Of a stretch of 10,229 nt of DNA, positions 7,527 to 10,229 are shown piece after piece. The notes under the pieces are model-generated. The model saw only the letters and a list, made by a program, of their open reading frames with translations, did not search any database and was not told the DNA's origin. The first letter of the stretch is position 1. The number at the start of each line of letters is the position of its first letter. The stretch is taken from the NCBI GenBank assembly GCA_001917735.1, contig MNEO01000072.1:1-10229 (forward strand), written 5' to 3'. Made by a program: the position numbers and the translations under genes. This DNA comes from Chloroflexi bacterium 13_1_40CM_68_21 (lineage in GTDB: Bacteria > Chloroflexota > Limnocylindria > P2-11E).

Positions 7527-8330
7527 CTATGCGCAGGGCTGGCATACGTAGTAGCACGACACGGTCGTCACGACTGCGCACATGATCACCGTGACCACCG
7601 CGCAGATCACCCCGCACGGGGGGCAGAACGGCGCGACGCCGGCGCAGACGACCAGGGACTCCGCCCAGCAGGCCAGACCGACGGTCAGCTCGCACGCCAG
7701 GGCGCACCACACGCCATTGACACCGCAGTCCGCGGACGGCGCCGCAAGGCCGGGTCCCCGGCGGGCAGGCATCGGCACGGTCCGGCGCGTGCCGTCAACG
7801 AGCTCGATCACGCTCTCGTTTGTCCCGATCCTGACCCGTGAACGTCGGCTCGCGCGGCCTCCGTTCACGTCGAAGACATCCACCGTCGAGGTGTCCGCGT
7901 CGTTCCATCTCGTCGCGAACAGCTTGGGCGCGCCATATGCGTCGACACCCTGGTAGAGCGCCGCCGACTGGCCCGCGCCGCTCGAGAAAGGCAGCGCCAG
8001 GAAGTGGCCGCGAAGCTTGGGATCGTTTCTCAAGTACGCGCGCGCTCCATACGCAAGCTGCGGCTGCGGGTGCAGGCCATCCTTTTGGAGGAGCTGCCAG
8101 AGCGCGCGTGAATCCGCGTTTCGCTGCGCCTCCCCGATGAGGCGGGCGACCTCGGGCCGATCGAACTCGGCGATTGCGAGGTTTCCCTCGGGCGTCACGC
8201 CCTGTGACGCGGGGGCGTCCGCGTTCCGAGCCATCGCGATCTCGGGCATGAGTCCGCCGGCCTTCGCCGCGACACCGCCTACGCCGGTCGCGATGATCGC
8301 GAGCACCTTTCGTCGTGAGATATCAGCCAT
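7527..8330 (-). CDS. Tat-type preproprotein with C-terminal 12-Cys halocin C8-like domain
   Basis: 267 residues, ATG start with a strong ribosome binding site. Residues 1-35 form a twin-arginine-type signal: SRRKVLAIIATGVGG, then a hydrophobic stretch and a possible AMA cleavage near 32-34. Residues about 36-200 contain no cysteine and form a mixed soluble region ending in an Arg/Pro-rich stretch (TRRTVPMPARRGPG, 181-194) that could be a processing site. Residues 202-267 hold 12 cysteines (202, 209, 213, 221, 229, 236, 239, 243, 251, 259, 263, 266) in a very hydrophobic, nearly uncharged background. Halocin C8 precursors share this order: Tat signal, immunity domain, Cys-rich peptide. The CALACELTVGLAC pattern (C-x3-C-x7-C) matches what I recall of mature halocin C8. 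It sits between a MauE gene (15 bp) and a small membrane protein (4 bp). Function is inferred; homology needs a profile search. Confidence 0.75.
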   Translation of the reverse strand: MADISRRKVLAIIATGVGGVAAKAGGLMPEIAMARNADAPASQGVTPEGNLAIAEFDRPEVARLIGEAQRNADSRALWQLLQKDGLHPQPQLAYGARAYLRNDPKLRGHFLALPFSSGAGQSAALYQGVDAYGAPKLFATRWNDADTSTVDVFDVNGGRASRRSRVRIGTNESVIELVDGTRRTVPMPARRGPGLAAPSADCGVNGVWCALACELTVGLACWAESLVVCAGVAPFCPPCGVICAVVTVIMCAVVTTVSCYYVCQPCA

Positions 8331-8336
8331 CGCTAT

Positions 8337-8344
8337 CCCTCCTT
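8337..8344 (-). promoter_or_regulatory. Strong ribosome binding site of the Cys-rich preproprotein
   Basis: On the minus strand AAGGAGGG lies seven bases before the ATG at 8330 when counted from AAGGAGG, close to the ideal anti-16S match and spacing. It is the best such site in the window and sits in the 15-bp gap after the mauE-like stop. It supports this start and suggests the preproprotein is made in larger amounts than its operon partners. Confidence 0.8.
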
Positions 8345-8345
8345 G

Positions 8346-8900
8346 TCATGCTCCGCTCGTACTGACGGCGCTCGAGAGCGCATTCGCGGCGCGGGCTCGC
8401 GCGCGGATCCGCAGCGCAACGGTCGCGAAGGCGGCCGCGCTCCACACGGCGACCAGCGCACCGCTCGCGGAGAAGCTGGGCGGGCCGGTCCGGACGAGCT
8501 CGGCGAGAGCCAGCGCCCCGACGAGGACGACGTTCCGAGAAACGAGGGTCCACGAGACGAGCGTCGGACGCCGACCGCCGCTGCAACCGCAGGGGTGGCT
8601 CCTCCCGCTCGAGAGCGAGTACGCCATGGCGAGCTGGAAGGTGGAAAGCAGCAGCCCCGCGCCGAGCGCCGCGAGGCCCCTCGCCACTCCAACGATCAGC
8701 GCGAGCCCGAGAGCGACCTCGATCCACGGGAGAACGCGCGCGACCCAGCGCTCGGGGTGGCCGTGGAGCAGCTCATAGCCTCGGATCGCCGCGATGACCG
8801 CCGGCTCGCCCGCGCGGATCTTCAGGATCCCCGCGGCGACGAGGATCGCGCCGACGAGGATCTCCGATCCGAGAGCAAGAGCCGTGAGCGCCTCCGCCAT
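8346..8900 (-). CDS. MauE-family membrane protein (disulfide-related)
   Basis: 184 residues from the ATG at 8900, chosen because GGAGGGG lies just upstream and the protein then begins at the family's first helix; the frame stays open up to a GTG at 8948. Four to five hydrophobic segments are visible at about 7-25, 56-73, 77-95, 120-134 and 146-163. Family landmarks are GYELLHG (41-47), [13 protein letters not shown] (57-69) and HPCGCSGG (102-109) with Cys104/Cys106, followed by [13 protein letters not shown] (115-127). MauE is known from methylamine utilisation, where MauE and MauD are needed for the disulfide-rich light chain of methylamine dehydrogenase. No mau genes are nearby. The neighbour is an exported 12-Cys protein, so a role in forming its disulfides at the membrane is the natural inference. 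No thioredoxin-like MauD partner lies in the window. Confidence 0.85.
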   Translation of the reverse strand: MAEALTALALGSEILVGAILVAAGILKIRAGEPAVIAAIRGYELLHGHPERWVARVLPWIEVALGLALIVGVARGLAALGAGLLLSTFQLAMAYSLSSGRSHPCGCSGGRRPTLVSWTLVSRNVVLVGALALAELVRTGPPSFSASGALVAVWSAAAFATVALRIRARARAANALSSAVSTSGA

Positions 8901-8902
8901 CA

Positions 8903-8909
8903 CCCCTCC
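8903..8909 (-). promoter_or_regulatory. Ribosome binding site deciding the mauE-like start
   Basis: GGAGGGG on the minus strand ends two bases before the ATG at 8900, leaving four bases between GGAGG and ATG. The spacing is short but the match is good. It favours 8900 over the upstream GTG (8948) and ATGs (8930, 8924), which have no such site. Confidence 0.55.
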
Positions 8910-8970
8910 GAACGCCGCCTGCATCCTCATCCCGCGCGCGGCGCGCACAAGTCGGCTGATTTACCGACAG

Positions 8971-9120
8971 CTACAGCCGGCCGGCGTCTGTCCGCCGCGA
9001 GATCCCGAGCCGGACGGCGATCTCCTTGTCCTCGAACCCGAGCGAGATGAGCTCCACGATCTCCGCCTCTCGCGTGGAGAAGAGACCGTTCGCCGCCGCC
9101 CCACCCTTCACACCGCCCAT
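8971..9120 (-). CDS. 49-aa mini LuxR-type HTH protein
   Basis: A short open frame, ATG at 9118-9120 to TAG at 8971-8973, encoding 49 residues. After a Gly/Ala-rich leader it reads [17 protein letters not shown] and then [15 protein letters not shown]. This is the GerE/LuxR four-helix pattern (typically LTxREx-VLxLIAxGxSNKEIAxxLxISxRTVKxH). It stops shortly after ISRRT, at DAGRL, where the family continues with Val-Lys-x-His and a fourth helix. No frame shift restores that tail in the next 40 bases. It therefore looks like either a truncated relic or a stand-alone miniature regulator. No Shine-Dalgarno site precedes the ATG. It lies 70 bp upstream of the mauE-like gene on the same strand, so it could be the regulator of, or the leader gene for, the Cys-rich peptide operon. 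Confidence 0.55.
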   Translation of the reverse strand: MGGVKGGAAANGLFSTREAEIVELISLGFEDKEIAVRLGISRRTDAGRL

Positions 9121-9165
9121 GCCGGCCGAGGCTATGCACCGTCCGTGGCGGCCGCATCCCGAAAA

Positions 9166-9222
9166 TTGACCATTGGGACCGCACCATTACCGATCCCGTC
9201 TCGGTTGGCCAAAAGTGGTCAA
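9166..9222. promoter_or_regulatory. Dyad TTGACCA / TGGTCAA in the divergent intergenic region
   Basis: TTGACCA (9166-9172) and its exact reverse complement TGGTCAA (9216-9222) are separated by 43 bp in the 150-bp region between the divergent mini-HTH and ATPase genes. Each copy reads as a -35-like TTGACC on its own strand, facing the other. TATCCT at 9224-9229 is a possible -10 for the ATPase gene, but its -35 is weak. The dyad could be paired operators or overlapping promoters. The rest of the region (9121-9270) is AT-richer than its surroundings, as expected for a promoter. Confidence 0.35.
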
Positions 9223-9270
9223 CTATCCTCGTGGAACCGTGCGAATGTTCACGGCGGCAACGGTGGTGAC

Positions 9271-10229
9271 GTGACGGTACAACAGAGTGACGAGCTCGAA
9301 GCCCTCCTTCGCGGCCTTCCCCCGGACATCGGACAGCGCGTGCGCGCGCTCGAAGGGCTCGAGGGTCTTCTCGAGATCGTGATGGACCTCGGGCGGCTAC
9401 CGGAGGCGCGGTTCGCCGGGCGCGAGGAGACGCTCGCGCGCCGCGAGGTCTCCGCGGAAGACCTGGCGTACGTGATCAGCCATATCGGGCAGTTCGGCGG
9501 TGACAACCGCGCCGGGATCGAGCGGACCCTCCACCGCATCAGCGCGCTTCGCAACCGCGCCGGAAAGGTCGTTGGCCTCACGCTCCGCGTCGGCCGCGCG
9601 GTGTACGGGACGATGGAGATCATCCGCGACGTCGTCGAGGCGGGCCGCAGCATCCTGCTCCTCGGGCGGCCCGGGGTCGGCAAGACCACGCTGCTGCGCG
9701 AGGTCGCGCGCGTCCTCGCCGACGAGATGGGCAAGCGCGTCGTGATCGTGGACACCTCGAACGAGATCGCCGGCGACGGCGACATCCCGCACCCCGGCAT
9801 CGGCCGCGCGCGACGCATGCAGGTCGCGACGCCGTCGCTCCAGCACGCCGTGATGATCGAAGCGGTCGAGAACCACATGCCCGAGGTGGTGGTCATCGAC
9901 GAGATCGGCACCGAGCAGGAGGCCGCGGCGGCGCGCACCATCGCCGAGCGCGGCGTGCAGCTCATCGCAACGGCGCACGGCAACACGCTCGAGAACCTCA
10001 TGCTGAACCCGACGCTCTCGGACCTGGTCGGCGGCATCCAGACGGTCACGCTCTCCGACGAGGAGGCGCGGCGCCGCGGGACGCAGAAGAGCGTCCTCGA
10101 ACGGAAGGCGCCGCCGACCTTCCAGGTTCTCGTGGAGATCCAGGCCTACCAGCGCGTCGCGCTCTACTACGACGTCGCGCAGACCGTGGACGCGGTCCTC
10201 CTCGGGATGCCCGTGGCGCCCGAGATCAG
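9271..10229 (+). CDS. R3H/AAA ATPase, Ycf45/SpoIIIAA-like, 5' part
   Basis: Starts at GTG 9271, after a weak GGTGG site, and remains open to the window end, giving 319 residues of an incomplete protein. Residues about 1-100 form an N-terminal domain ([20 protein letters not shown]...). An ATPase core follows: Walker [10 protein letters not shown] at 132-140, strand [14 protein letters not shown], Walker B VVVIDEIG with Asp210/Glu211, and a sensor-like TAHGN. This matches the ATPase of the Ycf45 / stage III sporulation protein AA-like group found in cyanobacteria, plastids and Chloroflexota, where a C-terminal R3H single-strand nucleic-acid-binding domain is usual. The R3H part would lie beyond the window. 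The role of this group is poorly defined. [16 protein letters not shown] residues after the Walker A helix are also typical. It is divergent from the Cys-rich peptide locus. Confidence 0.92.
   Translation, partial: MTVQQSDELEALLRGLPPDIGQRVRALEGLEGLLEIVMDLGRLPEARFAGREETLARREVSAEDLAYVISHIGQFGGDNRAGIERTLHRISALRNRAGKVVGLTLRVGRAVYGTMEIIRDVVEAGRSILLLGRPGVGKTTLLREVARVLADEMGKRVVIVDTSNEIAGDGDIPHPGIGRARRMQVATPSLQHAVMIEAVENHMPEVVVIDEIGTEQEAAAARTIAERGVQLIATAHGNTLENLMLNPTLSDLVGGIQTVTLSDEEARRRGTQKSVLERKAPPTFQVLVEIQAYQRVALYYDVAQTVDAVLLGMPVAPEI

Noticed and set aside
7527..7730. Metallothionein-like metal-binding tail
   Set aside because: Metallothioneins are polar and Lys-rich with CxC clusters; this domain is hydrophobic with x3 and x7 helical spacing and has an export signal.
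7527..8330. Methylamine dehydrogenase light chain (MauA), suggested by MauE, a Tat signal and 12 cysteines
   Set aside because: As I recall it, the MauA mature chain is polar, longer and has its own Trp/Cys pattern; this tail is short, hydrophobic and uncharged, and no other mau genes are present.
8017..8778. 253-residue plus-strand open frame opposite the preproprotein and mauE-like genes
   Set aside because: The minus-strand genes have a Tat signal, MauE motifs and strong ribosome binding sites; this frame has none.
8927..9187. 86-residue minus-strand frame overlapping the mini HTH gene
   Set aside because: Its Gly/Arg-rich translation matches nothing, while a different frame of the same strand gives the LuxR-type HTH.
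9249..10049. 266-residue minus-strand open frame opposite the ATPase
   Set aside because: Ser/Arg-rich shadow of a gene with intact Walker A and B motifs.

Overview
The window is GC-rich, densely packed bacterial chromosome. It carries the deoxyxylulose-phosphate-independent PLP synthase pair (pdxS, pdxT), a conserved HNH endonuclease and an R3H-type AAA ATPase of the Ycf45/SpoIIIAA-like kind. This mix, the frequent GTG starts and the short overlaps suggest a high-GC Terrabacteria lineage, for example an uncultured Chloroflexota-like organism. That placement is an inference; no rRNA or other phylogenetic marker is present.

Layout. 1-225 (+): 3' end of an ArsR-family metal-type repressor. 290-895 (-): a small lipoprotein with a Pro/Ser/Thr-rich linker. 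1025-3914 (-): HNH endonuclease followed by two tandem paralogous GT4 glycosyltransferases. 3956-7205 (+): pdxS, pdxT, a GNAT-like protein and a SAM methyltransferase, the last three joined by overlapping start and stop codons. 7202-9120 (-): a compact locus read in the order mini LuxR-type HTH protein (49 aa), MauE-type membrane protein, Tat-type preproprotein with a 12-cysteine hydrophobic tail, and a three-helix membrane protein. 9271-10229 (+): the start of the R3H/AAA ATPase, which runs off the window.

The most interesting part is 7202-9120. The 267-aa protein has a twin-arginine signal, about 165 cysteine-free residues and then a 66-residue C-terminal domain with 12 cysteines in a duplicated spacing. 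That is the architecture of the halocin C8 precursor (Tat signal, immunity domain, Cys-rich peptide). The gene before it encodes a MauE homologue, a family tied to disulfide formation in exported Cys-rich proteins. The gene after it encodes a small membrane protein that could serve in immunity or export. My reading is an exported, disulfide-rich bacteriocin-like peptide system. The sequence supports the architecture; the activity is inferred.

In the pyridoxal phosphate operon, pdxS and pdxT share one reading frame broken by a single TAA, with a hairpin-rich spacer between them. pdxT has no standard start codon where its family normally begins. The largest stretches without a gene are 9121-9270 (150 bp, containing a dyad), 896-1024 (129 bp, containing a 12-bp palindrome) and the pdxS-pdxT spacer. 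None exceeds 300 bp.
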